Source: Vibrio hyugaensis (lineage in GTDB: Bacteria > Pseudomonadota > Gammaproteobacteria > Enterobacterales > Vibrionaceae). From it: a stretch of 64,000 nt of DNA. Below the pieces are notes generated by a model. The model was not told the origin of the DNA. It saw only the letters and a list, made by a program, of their open reading frames with translations, and did no database searches. How positions within the stretch are numbered: position 1 is the stretch's first letter; the number at the start of each line of letters is the position of its first letter. The stretch lies in contig NZ_CP025794.1 in NCBI RefSeq assembly GCF_002906655.1, positions 1,984,001 through 2,048,000 of the forward strand, written 5' to 3'. Of the stretch, positions 17,799 to 27,370 are shown piece after piece. Made by a program: the position numbers and the translations under genes.

Positions 17799-19625
17799 TT
17801 ACAGCTTATAAGTGTCATCAACGACGACAACCGGTTCAAAAATTTTACCCGATTTCATCGCCTTCTGAGTTTCTTTCTTCACATCAGTATCAATCCAGTA
17901 AGTGCCATCACCAATGATGCCACCGCTAAACAGTGCTTCCGTCATGCGGTTCATTGGCTTCTCTGGCAGCTTTAACCAACGCCAGTGGCCATAACGAACG
18001 TAAGGCACCATATAACCAGGAACAATCACGTGCGCATCAATAATGTCACGCTGGATTTCATGACCAAGTTGGATCTTTTTGTCCATGTCCATATTGAAGC
18101 GATAATCGATGATCTTCGCATCAAGTTCAGGCGTGCTGTAGTTTGTGAACGAGTTGGTTTGTGGCTTATTCGCGTTCACTGAGTGGAAGTATTCCCAATA
18201 GGTTGGTATCTCAGAAGTGCCCATATCAAGGAACGCTAAATCATGTTTCTTCTCACGCACATATTTGAACATCGACGAGCCATCGATCAGCTTAAGCTCA
18301 ATGTCTAAACCAGCCAATTTAGCCTGTTCGCGCACAAAGGCGATACGAGGCGTGTGTACTGGTGTCGCGTACGTCAATTCGAAGCTCAAACGTTGGCCTT
18401 TGTCATTGATACGGATACCGTCCGAACCAATCTTATCAAAACCCGCTGCAGCAAACGCTTGTGCCGCTTTTTCTGGGTCAAATTTCGGAGCTTTAGCATC
18501 TGGCAACGTGTATTTGCCGTGGCCGTAACCTGTTGGGTTTGGTTTACGACTGTAGTCACCACGCATGATGTTTTCGATCATACCATCAAAGTCGATCGCG
18601 TGAGTAATGCCTTTGCGGATGTTTAAATCATCCAATAATGGCATTGCAGTATTCATCCAAACACCGCCAGCCCCTACAGGGTATTGGTTGTAACCCCAGA
18701 ACTTCTGAATGTAGCCTTTTTGGTAAGGTGCGGTATTGGATTTGTCATGCCATAGGCTTGGTAGAACCAGACCAAATGCATCTAAACTGCCTTTCTCAAA
18801 GTGCTTCTTGGCAATATCGTTATCACGGATGACGGTGATGCGAATCTTGTCGACGTTATAACGGTTTTGGTAGTACTTGTTCGAGTAACCCCACCAGTCT
18901 TCGCCTACGTGTTTAAAGGTAACGCTTTTACCTTTTTTGATATCCGCTAGGTAGTAAGCACTCGTGGTTGGTTCACTCTTAAAGTTGTAATAGCGAACAA
19001 AGTTGTCGTGAATACCATCACCATTCTCATCTTTCTTTGGATTCGCATAGAAATGAGCAGGACGAGGACGCAGTGCGCCCATTCTTAACAACAACTCTTC
19101 AGGATTGAGTTCTTTCGCGGCTTTAACCGCGAACGTTAAATCATCGAACTTAATCACATCTTCGACAGTCTTGTTATAGTAATCGTTATACCATGGCTCA
19201 AGAATGTCTTTCGAGCGATAGAACTTCAGCATAAATACAAAATCGTCGGCAGTGACAGGTTTACCATCTGACCATTTTGCTTCTGGGTTCAGTTTAAAAT
19301 AAACGGTTTTGTTATCACCCGCTAACGCCCACTCATTAGCTAACTCCGGAATAAATTCGAGAGTATCAGGGTGACGTACAACCAATCCCGGTGTTTCATC
19401 CAGGATATAAGAACGCAAACCTGAGTTGGCATCGGGGCCAACACTACGCAAAGTCTGAGGAAAGCTCGACATATACGCTCGGAAGGTACCACCACGTTTT
19501 GCTTCAGGAGAGCCATATTGAGGCTCATCCCAGTTTGTTTGCCAGTTTAAGTCAGTCGGAAGCGTTGCTGACATCGCACCAAAACTCAGGGCGCTCAGCG
19601 TTGACGCTAATAATAATTTTTTCAT
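17799..19625 (-). CDS. Periplasmic peptide-binding protein (YejA-like, SBP family 5)
   Basis: 608 residues with a signal peptide (MKKLLLASTLSALSFGAMSA, cleavage about residue 20). The body is an extracellular solute-binding family 5 protein: GGTFRAYMSSFPQTL near the start, the family hallmark WSDGKPVTADDFVF and a long C-terminal lobe. Length and layout match E. coli YejA (604 aa), which imports microcin C and other peptides, better than OppA or DppA (about 540). It lies in mid-operon, between the permeases and the ATPases. The substrate is inferred to be an oligopeptide or peptide-like compound. Confidence 0.88.
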   Translation of the reverse strand: MKKLLLASTLSALSFGAMSATLPTDLNWQTNWDEPQYGSPEAKRGGTFRAYMSSFPQTLRSVGPDANSGLRSYILDETPGLVVRHPDTLEFIPELANEWALAGDNKTVYFKLNPEAKWSDGKPVTADDFVFMLKFYRSKDILEPWYNDYYNKTVEDVIKFDDLTFAVKAAKELNPEELLLRMGALRPRPAHFYANPKKDENGDGIHDNFVRYYNFKSEPTTSAYYLADIKKGKSVTFKHVGEDWWGYSNKYYQNRYNVDKIRITVIRDNDIAKKHFEKGSLDAFGLVLPSLWHDKSNTAPYQKGYIQKFWGYNQYPVGAGGVWMNTAMPLLDDLNIRKGITHAIDFDGMIENIMRGDYSRKPNPTGYGHGKYTLPDAKAPKFDPEKAAQAFAAAGFDKIGSDGIRINDKGQRLSFELTYATPVHTPRIAFVREQAKLAGLDIELKLIDGSSMFKYVREKKHDLAFLDMGTSEIPTYWEYFHSVNANKPQTNSFTNYSTPELDAKIIDYRFNMDMDKKIQLGHEIQRDIIDAHVIVPGYMVPYVRYGHWRWLKLPEKPMNRMTEALFSGGIIGDGTYWIDTDVKKETQKAMKSGKIFEPVVVVDDTYKL

Positions 19626-19662
19626 AAAACTTCCCTTTTTATGTTTTGCTCACAATGCTTAC

Positions 19663-20706
19663 TTAAACGTAGCGCGTGAATTTTTTCGGGTCGAATGCAG
19701 CTCGGATAGCTTCACCAATAAAGGTCACCATCACTAGCACCAGTACGATAGAGCTAACAACAGAAGCAACGATCCATGGCGAGTCTAGGTTCGACTTACC
19801 TTGTTGCAATAACTCACCCCAACTTGGTGTCGGAGGCATCAGGCCAAGGCCTAGGTAATCTAGTGCTGTCAGTGCTGTGATGTTCGCTGCGATAGTAAAT
19901 GGTGCCAGCGTCACAATCATTACCATGGTATTTGGCAGGATGTGGTTGAACAGGATACGGCCGGTTGACGCACCTAATGCACGTGCTGCCATTACGTATT
20001 CACGAGCCGACTCTTTATAGGTCATGGTACGCATGTACCAAGTCATCCCCATCCACCCAAAGAGTACGTTAATACCGACGAACAGAGTAAAGGTTGGTTG
20101 CACTATCGAGACGAGGATCATGATGACGTACAAAAACGGAACCATTGACCAGACCTCGATCAAACGCTGAACAAATAAGTCAAATTTTCCGCCCCAGAAG
20201 CCCATCGCACAACCCACGGCAGTACCAATCGCATACGAGATGGCCATGGTTAGCAACGCAAAGCCCATTGCCGTTCGAAAGCCATAAACCAATCGAGCTA
20301 AAATGTCTCGGCCAATCACATCAGTGCCTAGGTAGTGCTTATCTTCCGCGCTTGGCGCTGTCGGTGGGAAATCACCGCTAAAGTCTTGCTCGTATGGGTT
20401 CCAAGGTACAATAGGTAATACAACGAAGTTATCGCCACCTTCTAATTCGAATACCTTTTGTAGCTCTCGGTAGTCTGCTTCACTAGAAGAAGCTTGGCCA
20501 AACTCAGAACCCAAGCGGACATCACTGACGACAGGAAAGTAAAAACTACCATCGTACTTAACGACCAGTGCCTTACTGTTGATCAACAGCTCCGAAAACA
20601 ATGAAAGGATCAGCATGGTTGATAAGATCAAAAATGACCAATAACCGCGTTTGATTTCTTTAAAGTGACGGAACTTCTTTTGAGTTAATGGGCTAACTTT
20701 AATCAT
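19663..20706 (-). CDS. Peptide ABC transporter permease (YejE/DppC-like)
   Basis: Inner-membrane permease of about 347 residues from ATG 20706, with GGAGCG five bases upstream. It has an N-terminal helix, a long periplasmic insert (residues 45-130) as in YejE, and then the binding-protein-dependent transport domain. The EAA loop is ESAREYVMAARALGASTGRI, which contacts the ATPases. GTDVIGRDILARLVYG is the typical DppC-family segment. The start is one base from the stop of the upstream permease. Confidence 0.9.
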   Translation of the reverse strand: MIKVSPLTQKKFRHFKEIKRGYWSFLILSTMLILSLFSELLINSKALVVKYDGSFYFPVVSDVRLGSEFGQASSSEADYRELQKVFELEGGDNFVVLPIVPWNPYEQDFSGDFPPTAPSAEDKHYLGTDVIGRDILARLVYGFRTAMGFALLTMAISYAIGTAVGCAMGFWGGKFDLFVQRLIEVWSMVPFLYVIMILVSIVQPTFTLFVGINVLFGWMGMTWYMRTMTYKESAREYVMAARALGASTGRILFNHILPNTMVMIVTLAPFTIAANITALTALDYLGLGLMPPTPSWGELLQQGKSNLDSPWIVASVVSSIVLVLVMVTFIGEAIRAAFDPKKFTRYV

Positions 20707-20707
20707 A

Positions 20708-21733
20708 TTACGCTCCAAACTTCACACGTGGGTCGACTAAAGCAACACAGATATCCGAAATGATATTACCGATCAGTAGCAATACCGCGTTGATAGCTAC
20801 GATGCCCATAACTACAGGATAATCGCGCTCCATGATGGACTCATAACCAAGCAGGCCGATGCCATCAATATTGAAAATTACTTCAATAAGGAACGCACCT
20901 GTCATAAAGAACAGCAATGAATTACCAAAGTGAGAGGCGATTGGAATCAAACTATTGCGCAGCGCGTGCTTGCGTACTGCTTTCTTAAATGGCAAACCTT
21001 TTGCAATCGCAGTACGAATGTAATCGGATGACAAGTTTTCCATCAGGTTATTTTTCATTGTCATCGTTAGCGTTGCGAAGTCACCAATCAGGTAACAGAT
21101 AAGAGGTAGTACCGCATGCCACATGATGTCTTTTGCGCGCTCAAAGAAGGTTTCATAGTCATCAAAGTCGTCTCCGACAAAGCCTCCCATCGGGAACCAC
21201 TCTAGGTGATAACTGAACAAGGTGATAAGTAGGACACCAACCACGTATCCGGGTAGTGCGTACCCGACAAAGATGAGAATAGAAGAAGCGGAATCAAATA
21301 CGGAGCCGTGTTTAAGCGCTTTATAATAGCCGAGCGGAATCGAAATAAAATAACTGATAAAAAAAGTCATTCCGCCATAAAACAAAGAAACAGGTAAGCG
21401 CTCTGCAATCATGTCAGACACAGGTTCGTAATAACGAGTAGATTCACCTAAATCAAGCGTCACCAAGCGACTCAACCACTCAACATAAGCTTCCATCACT
21501 GGTTTATCTAAGCCATAAAACGCATTCAGCTCAGCGATTTGATCATCGGAGAGAGCGGTATTACCGCCAGCAGATGTCATTGACGCGGCGCCATCACCTT
21601 GCGCTTGCATTTGAGAAAGCATGCGCTCAACCGGACCACCAGGTACGAATCGCGTGATAGCAAAGATAAGAATGGTAATCCCGAGAAACGTTGGGATAAC
21701 CAACGCCAAACGGCGTAAAAAGTACGACAGCAT
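20708..21733 (-). CDS. Peptide ABC transporter permease (YejB/DppB-like)
   Basis: First gene of the importer operon, about 341 residues from ATG 21733 (GGAGCAAG ribosome-binding site upstream). The first membrane helix has the DppB-family pattern YFLRRLALVIPTFLGITILI; the EAA loop is SDYIRTAIAKGLPFKKAVRK; about six helices in all. It is divergent from the TonB-dependent receptor gene across an 820-bp spacer. Confidence 0.9.
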   Translation of the reverse strand: MLSYFLRRLALVIPTFLGITILIFAITRFVPGGPVERMLSQMQAQGDGAASMTSAGGNTALSDDQIAELNAFYGLDKPVMEAYVEWLSRLVTLDLGESTRYYEPVSDMIAERLPVSLFYGGMTFFISYFISIPLGYYKALKHGSVFDSASSILIFVGYALPGYVVGVLLITLFSYHLEWFPMGGFVGDDFDDYETFFERAKDIMWHAVLPLICYLIGDFATLTMTMKNNLMENLSSDYIRTAIAKGLPFKKAVRKHALRNSLIPIASHFGNSLLFFMTGAFLIEVIFNIDGIGLLGYESIMERDYPVVMGIVAINAVLLLIGNIISDICVALVDPRVKFGA

Positions 21734-22146
21734 ATACAACTTGCTCCTTGTCTACTGTCCATTATTAGGCGGAATTGGAGAGGAGGAATCCGGCCCAAAA
21801 TGGTGCATCTCTATCCCGTAGTAACTAAAGCTGTTGAAACACACTCCCTGAATTTCAAAAGCCAGTTTTTTCCACTACTGCAATAATTTCAGCGTCATAT
21901 TTATCTTGAATCCACTGAAGCTTCAAGTGTTTGAACCCAAAACATGACAAACTTCCCTCGAGGTCGAAAAATAGAAATGTTTTTGTAAAAAATTATAAAA
22001 AACCACAAAACCAATTCATACAGAATATCAATCTGGGCACTTTAGAGCCAAAACCCTATATAAACATGCATATATAGAGAATAATTAGACGAAAACGCCC
22101 ATTACTATTTGACCCTGAAATACGAGTGAGCCCTTTTATAATGGTG

Positions 22147-22165
22147 GGTATCATATTCTGATACC
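22147..22165. promoter_or_regulatory. Operator-like palindrome
   Basis: GGTATCA-TATTC-TGATACC is a perfect 7-bp inverted repeat with a five-base spacer; flanking GG/CC pairs extend it partly. There is no T tract, so a protein-binding site is more likely than a terminator. The binding protein is unknown. Confidence 0.5.
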
Positions 22166-22370
22166 ACCCCTTGCGATCGAGTTAACATAGAGACCATTCC
22201 ATAAAAAAACCAAATCAGAATAATTCTCTAGATAAGTACCCATTTTCAGTACCAATCGCCTAGTTAAAAACCAAAGACCACATAAGTCATTAGTCTTTAC
22301 AAGAAACACAAAATACGGTGTTTTATTAACATTTGATCTCGCCCACCCTTCCTAACACAGCCATTTATTC

Positions 22371-22386
22371 TGTGATTTACATCACT
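22371..22386 (+). promoter_or_regulatory. CRP-like binding site upstream of the TonB receptor
   Basis: TGTGATTTACATCACT matches the TGTGA-N6-TCACA consensus at nine of ten positions. It is centred about 95 bases before the inferred transcription start, a position used by class I activators. Confidence 0.7.
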
Positions 22387-22437
22387 TTTGGAATTTTACA
22401 TCTTTTTTACATTTCCTTATCTCTGTTTACCACTGGT

Positions 22438-22467
22438 TTGACTTCCTTTTTTCACCTCAGGTATACA
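22438..22467 (+). promoter_or_regulatory. Promoter of the TonB receptor operon
   Basis: TTGACT and TATACA are separated by 18 bases, giving a good sigma-70 promoter with its start near 22474, about 80 bp before the receptor ATG. Confidence 0.6.
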
Positions 22468-22476
22468 TGTGGCAAG

Positions 22477-22495
22477 CGTTAACGAAATCTTAACG
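22477..22495. promoter_or_regulatory. Inverted repeat at the receptor transcription start
   Basis: CGTTAA and TTAACG flank a seven-base spacer. Placed just downstream of the inferred start, it could be a repressor site. Confidence 0.4.
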
Positions 22496-22553
22496 TCACA
22501 ATTGGTCTTTAAGTGACCATACATAGGAAATAATAATAATCGGAGCAACAAGG

Positions 22554-25157
22554 ATGTATAAAAACACAACCGCTTTATCTGTTGCGATCAGCCTTGCACT
22601 GGGAACGGCGGCGGCAGTGGCCCCACTAGCAGCACAGGCAGAAGAGCAGCAAGTTGAAAAACTTCAAAAGATGAAAGTTACTGGTTCACGTTTAACACGT
22701 GCGTCTATGGAAGGAAGCACTCCAGTAGCAGTAATCGGCCGTGCAGAAATTGAACGTGCCGGTGATATCTCCATCGCTGATGTACTACGTAAATCTTCAT
22801 TCAACTCTTTCGGTTCATACAGTGAAAGTTCAGGTAGCTCGTGGCAGAGCCAAGCAACAATGTCGCTACGTGGCCTAGGTGCTTCACGAACACTTGTTCT
22901 TATTAACGGTAAGCGTCTACCTGGTTCTGCAACCATGGGTGGCGGCGCAGCAAACTTAAACGTGATTCCTGCAGCTATCGTTGAGCGTGTTGAAGTTATG
23001 GCCGACGGCGGTTCTGCCGTGTACGGTTCAGATGCTGTTGCAGGTGTTGTAAACGTAATTCTAAAAGATGAGTTCGACGGCATTAACGTAACCGTTGGTG
23101 GCGGCATTCCTTCGCAAGAAGGCGGTGATGAACAGAACTTCTCTATCGTAACGGGTACTTCTGGAGAAAAAGGTAATATTTACTTTTCGTTTGAACATGA
23201 TTCGAAAGGTGAGATTTACCAAAGAGACCGTGATTACTTGAGCTCAAAGAATACTGGTTCAGATAACTACTTTGATATGTCAGGCGTAAGTATTTATGGC
23301 CGTAACGTATATCATGATGGCAAACTAAAGCCTCTGAACGGTTATGACACTGATGCGAAGTGTGACTCATCTAAAGGCTTCGTGGGTGTTACTGAATACC
23401 CTGGTCTTGGCCCTATGTGTGGTTACGACTACACCTCAGAGGCAGCTCAAACCGCTTCTCTTGAACGAAATACAGTTTTTGTAAATGGTAATATTTTCCT
23501 ATCAGATACAACGACCTTTAACGCACAAATGCTTTTAAGCCGTAACGAAAGTTTCGGTCGTTTTGCCCCAGCGGCAGGTTACTTTGAAGTTGATCCATCA
23601 ACTTCAGGCGGCGCTGATTTCTTTACAGAAAACGGCTTGGACCCATCTAAGGGCCCGGCAAGTGTTTACTACCGTTTCACGAACGTAGGTACGCGTGACA
23701 CAAACGTTACGGATTTCCAAGCGGATATGAAAGCAGGCCTAGACGGCTCTTTCTATACTGACGGGTTCGGTGAGGTAATTTGGGAAACTGGCTACCACCT
23801 AAACTACTCAAACAGTAACGAGCGCGGTACTGGTTATGTTCTACGTTCACCTGCAGAAGCACTTGCTAACTCTGGTGAATTCGTAGATGGCGAATTTAGT
23901 GCTGATGCGACTAAAGATTTGGCCGCGACAACTGCACGTGAATCGCAAATGGAAATGCACCAGATCAATGGTGGTTTACAGTTCGACCTAGCAGATATCG
24001 GTGATGTAACCATTCCACTATACATTGGTGCTGAAGCAACAACGTATGACTACTTTGACCAATACGATTCACAAAGTGAAGCAGGTAATATCATTGGTAG
24101 CGCTGGTAACTCAGCGGCTGGTGATCGCCAAACATACGCTCTCTTTGCAGAATCCTTGATCGCTTTCACTGATGAGCTAGAGATGAACGTAGCGTTACGC
24201 TACGACCACTACAGCGATTTTGGTAGTGCCGTTTCACCAAAAGCATCATTCCGTTACCAACCACTTGATAACTTAATGTTCCGAGCTGGTGCAGGTATGG
24301 GCTTCCGCGCTCCTTCTTTAAGCAACCTTTACGGTGCGGATAGCGAATCAAATGATTTCGCAAAAGACTATGTTTACTGTGAAGACCAAGGCATCTCTGA
24401 CGCAGATTGTCCTGAGAAACAGTACACAACAACGCGTACATCAAATGAAGATCTAGATGCTGAGACATCAACGTCATTTAACTTCGGCGTAAGCTACTCG
24501 CCAATCGAAGATCTAGCGTTAACTGCGGATTACTACAACATCCGTATTGAAGATACGATCGTGATGAACACACTACAGAGTATGATTGACCAAGAGCGTA
24601 GCAGCGGTCAACCAAACTCAAACATCACTCGTGATTCAGCAGGCAGCATCACACACGCAACGGTTCCACTATCAAACATCGGCGACCTTGAAACATCAGG
24701 CATCGACTTAAAAGTGAACTACTTGTATGACTTCGATGTAGCGACTGTACGTTACGACTTTGGTGGTACTTACGTACTAGATTACAGCAGCCCTGAGTAC
24801 GTAGATGGTCCAACAAACAACAAAGTAGGCCGCAACGGTCTACCTGAGTACCGTTTCCAAACGGGTGTTGGCTTCAATGTCTTGAGCGACCACGATATTT
24901 ACCTATCGGCTGATCACATTGCCTCTCAAGCACAAGACGTAGATAAGAACTACAATAAGACCGGCAAGATCCCAAGCTACACAACGTTCAACGTAGCCTA
25001 CAACTACATGGCACCTTGGGATGCAAAACTAACAGCAGGTGTACGTAACCTAACTGACGAAGATCCAGCATTTGAAGCAGATGGCGTTACATACAACGAT
25101 GAACTGTACAGCATTCAAGGCCGTGTATTCTTCGTTAACTACTCTCAAAACTTTTAA
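22554..25157 (+). CDS. TonB-dependent outer membrane receptor
   Basis: 867 residues. A signal peptide ends near AAQAEE (residue 30). A TonB-box-like stretch LQKMKVTG follows. The plug domain (about residues 45-175) has GSTPVAVIGRAEIERAGDIS and NVIPAAIVERVEVMADGGSA, then YGSDAVAGVVNVILK. The remainder is a 22-strand barrel ending in the outer-membrane motif with C-terminal Phe (FVNYSQNF). It has two small Cys pairs in extracellular-loop positions. It resembles receptors for peptides or complex organics rather than classical siderophore receptors, but the ligand is unknown. It is followed after 74 bp by the DUF3450-ttpC-exbB-exbD-tonB-TPR genes, so it probably feeds on this energising complex. 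Confidence 0.9.
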   Translation: MYKNTTALSVAISLALGTAAAVAPLAAQAEEQQVEKLQKMKVTGSRLTRASMEGSTPVAVIGRAEIERAGDISIADVLRKSSFNSFGSYSESSGSSWQSQATMSLRGLGASRTLVLINGKRLPGSATMGGGAANLNVIPAAIVERVEVMADGGSAVYGSDAVAGVVNVILKDEFDGINVTVGGGIPSQEGGDEQNFSIVTGTSGEKGNIYFSFEHDSKGEIYQRDRDYLSSKNTGSDNYFDMSGVSIYGRNVYHDGKLKPLNGYDTDAKCDSSKGFVGVTEYPGLGPMCGYDYTSEAAQTASLERNTVFVNGNIFLSDTTTFNAQMLLSRNESFGRFAPAAGYFEVDPSTSGGADFFTENGLDPSKGPASVYYRFTNVGTRDTNVTDFQADMKAGLDGSFYTDGFGEVIWETGYHLNYSNSNERGTGYVLRSPAEALANSGEFVDGEFSADATKDLAATTARESQMEMHQINGGLQFDLADIGDVTIPLYIGAEATTYDYFDQYDSQSEAGNIIGSAGNSAAGDRQTYALFAESLIAFTDELEMNVALRYDHYSDFGSAVSPKASFRYQPLDNLMFRAGAGMGFRAPSLSNLYGADSESNDFAKDYVYCEDQGISDADCPEKQYTTTRTSNEDLDAETSTSFNFGVSYSPIEDLALTADYYNIRIEDTIVMNTLQSMIDQERSSGQPNSNITRDSAGSITHATVPLSNIGDLETSGIDLKVNYLYDFDVATVRYDFGGTYVLDYSSPEYVDGPTNNKVGRNGLPEYRFQTGVGFNVLSDHDIYLSADHIASQAQDVDKNYNKTGKIPSYTTFNVAYNYMAPWDAKLTAGVRNLTDEDPAFEADGVTYNDELYSIQGRVFFVNYSQNF

Positions 25158-25231
25158 TTAAAAACTTTGGCGCAGGAACTTTTCCTGCGCCCTATTCGAC
25201 TGACTTTTTACACACTGACAAGGATGCAACT

Positions 25232-25996
25232 ATGACGTTAAAGGAATTTGGCGTAAGTGCAGTTACTGCCGCGATTTTAACGGTAAGTGGAGCAGCAGTA
25301 GCTGCGGACTCCGGTACCGTTGTCGCTAACCAAGCAAAGACAACGAAGTCTTCTCAGGCTTCACAACAAAAAATTGATAACTATGCTGAAAGCGCTGAAA
25401 GCATGCTGGCTGAATACAAAGGCCTACTGCGTCAAATCGACAGCATGAAAATCTACAACGAGCAAATCAATCGTATGGTTCAATCGCAGCAAGGCGAATT
25501 GGATTCATTAAACAGCCAGATTGCTCAAATCGATCAAACCGCGACTGAGGTTGTACCTCTTACATTAAAAATGATCGACGCTCTTGATGAGTTCGTTGTG
25601 CTTGATCTCCCTTTCCAAAAAGAAGAACGCGCTAAGCGCGTTAACGAATTGCGTGACCTGATGGATCGTGCAGACGTAACAACTTCTGAGAAATTCCGTA
25701 AAGTGATGGAAGCGTACCAAATTGAAGAAGGCTTCTCTCGCTCAATCGAATCTTACAAAGCTAGCCTAGAGCGTAACGGTGAGACCGTGACTTACGACTT
25801 CCTACGTATTGGTCGTACTGCGCTTCTATTCCAATCTCCGGATGGCGGTGAAACAGGTATGTGGAATCAACAAACCCGTCAATGGGAATCACTACCAGAA
25901 AACTACCGTATCGCTGTACAGCAAGGCCTTCGTATCGCTAAGAAACAAGCGCCACCAGCGCTGATCAAACTGCCTGTATTTGCTGGGGAGGAATAA
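25232..25996 (+). CDS. DUF3450 periplasmic protein of a TonB cluster
   Basis: 254 residues: a signal peptide (to about residue 24, AAVAADS), then a long coiled coil (about 45-120, with EYKGLLRQIDSMKIYNEQIN) and a conserved C-terminal part (YDFLRIGRTALLFQSPDGGETG). DUF3450 proteins accompany ttpC-exbB-exbD-tonB clusters in vibrios and shewanellas. Their exact task is not known; a role as a periplasmic partner of TtpC is inferred from constant co-occurrence and the shared coiled coils. Ends 3 bp before ttpC. Confidence 0.85.
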   Translation: MTLKEFGVSAVTAAILTVSGAAVAADSGTVVANQAKTTKSSQASQQKIDNYAESAESMLAEYKGLLRQIDSMKIYNEQINRMVQSQQGELDSLNSQIAQIDQTATEVVPLTLKMIDALDEFVVLDLPFQKEERAKRVNELRDLMDRADVTTSEKFRKVMEAYQIEEGFSRSIESYKASLERNGETVTYDFLRIGRTALLFQSPDGGETGMWNQQTRQWESLPENYRIAVQQGLRIAKKQAPPALIKLPVFAGEE

Positions 25997-25999
25997 GAA

Positions 26000-27361
26000 A
26001 TGAAAGGATTCAAAACTCTAGCCGCTGGTTTGCTAGCGAGCTTATTCATGATTTCCGGTGCGCAAGCTGAAGCACCTAAGAACTTATCTGAGCTACTGAA
26101 AAACGTAAAATCAGAAAGTATCGTTGAATCAAAAGAGAACAAGGCCCGTGAAGCTGAGTTCAAAAACAACCGTGACCAACAAGCTGCACTTCTTGAAAAA
26201 GCACGTGCAGAACTTGCAGCACAGCAAGCTCTTGGTGACGAATTAAAAGCAACATTTGATGAAAACGACAAACAGCTAACTGACCTAACAGAAACATTGC
26301 GTGTTCGTTCAGGTACGTTAGGTGAAATGTTTGGTGTAGTTCGTCAGTATGCAGGTGAATTTAAAGGCCTATTTGCCGCTTCACAAAATGCTGTTCTTTT
26401 CCCAGAGCGTGACGCGCTTCTTACGAAACTAGCAGAAAGTAAGGAACTTCCATCAACGCAAGAACTTGAAGCATTTTGGCACACGATCCTACAACAGGTA
26501 GTGGCATCAGGCGAGACAACAACAGCACAAGCAACGGTTGTATACGGTGAAGGTAAAGAAGCGGTACGTGACGTCACTCTTGTCGGTGAGTTTAACGCAA
26601 TCGCAGATGGTAAGTACGTTACTTACGTACCTCAAACCGCTAAGTTTGAAGAACTATCACGCCAACCACGCAAAAACATTACTGGCCTAGTTGGTGGTTT
26701 TGAAGCAGCAGAAGGCACATACGAACCTTTGTTTATCGACCCATCTCGTGGTGTGATTCTGTCTCTACTCGTACAAAGCCCTACTGTTCAGGAGCGTATT
26801 GACCAAGGTGGTATCGTTGGTTACGTCATCCTAGGCATGGGTGCTATCGGTGCACTTATCGCGCTTATCTGTTACCTACGCCTATTGGTTATCGGTGGCA
26901 AAATGCGTAAGCAAGCGAAATCAGACACTGTTATTCCAGGTAACCCTCTGGGTGAAGTAATCCAAGCTTACCAAGACCACAAAGGTGACAACCTTGAGGA
27001 TCTTGAAGCGAAGCTGGATGAAATCATCCTACGCAACGCACCGAGCATTGAACGCTTTATCAGTTCAATCAAGCTGTTTGCTTCGGTAGCTCCTCTTCTG
27101 GGTCTACTAGGTACCGTTATGGGTATGATCGGTACATTCCAAGCAATCACACTATTTGGTACAGGTGATCCGAAGCTAATGGCTGGCGGTATCTCAGAAG
27201 CACTTGTTACTACGATGCTTGGTCTAGTTGTCGCAATTCCTCTACTGTTCCTGTACACCATCGTACACAGTAAAGGTCGCCGTTTGGTTCAAACTCTTGA
27301 AGAACAGAGTGCAGGCTTCATCGCTCGCTATCAGGAAAAACTGCATAAAGCCGAAAGCTAA
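26000..27361 (+). CDS. ttpC: TtpC-like MotA/TolQ/ExbB proton channel family protein
   Basis: 453 residues: a signal peptide or first helix (MKGFKTLAAGLLASLFMISG), a periplasmic coiled coil (about 30-100), a middle periplasmic domain, and a C-terminal MotA/TolQ/ExbB domain from about residue 265. The ExbB domain has SVAPLLGLLGTVMGMIGTFQ and GGISEALVTTMLGLVVAIPL. This extended ExbB is the fourth component required by Vibrio TonB2-type systems. Located between DUF3450 and exbB, as in those clusters. Confidence 0.88.
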   Translation: MKGFKTLAAGLLASLFMISGAQAEAPKNLSELLKNVKSESIVESKENKAREAEFKNNRDQQAALLEKARAELAAQQALGDELKATFDENDKQLTDLTETLRVRSGTLGEMFGVVRQYAGEFKGLFAASQNAVLFPERDALLTKLAESKELPSTQELEAFWHTILQQVVASGETTTAQATVVYGEGKEAVRDVTLVGEFNAIADGKYVTYVPQTAKFEELSRQPRKNITGLVGGFEAAEGTYEPLFIDPSRGVILSLLVQSPTVQERIDQGGIVGYVILGMGAIGALIALICYLRLLVIGGKMRKQAKSDTVIPGNPLGEVIQAYQDHKGDNLEDLEAKLDEIILRNAPSIERFISSIKLFASVAPLLGLLGTVMGMIGTFQAITLFGTGDPKLMAGGISEALVTTMLGLVVAIPLLFLYTIVHSKGRRLVQTLEEQSAGFIARYQEKLHKAES

Positions 27362-27370
27362 GGAGGCATT

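Larger units (their letters stand above)
21734..22553. other. Long divergent regulatory region between ABC importer and TonB receptor
   Basis: 820 bp with no credible gene. It contains an operator-like palindrome (22147-22165), a CRP-type site (22371-22386), a promoter (22438-22467) and a second inverted repeat (22477-22495), listed separately. A+T-rich runs near 21980-22020 probably include the promoter of the ABC operon, for which only a TATAAT is visible. Confidence 0.6.

Noticed and set aside
21980..22010. Promoter of the peptide ABC importer at the TATAAT on the minus strand
   Set aside because: No acceptable -35 at 16-18 bases; noted in the spacer entry but not called as a promoter.
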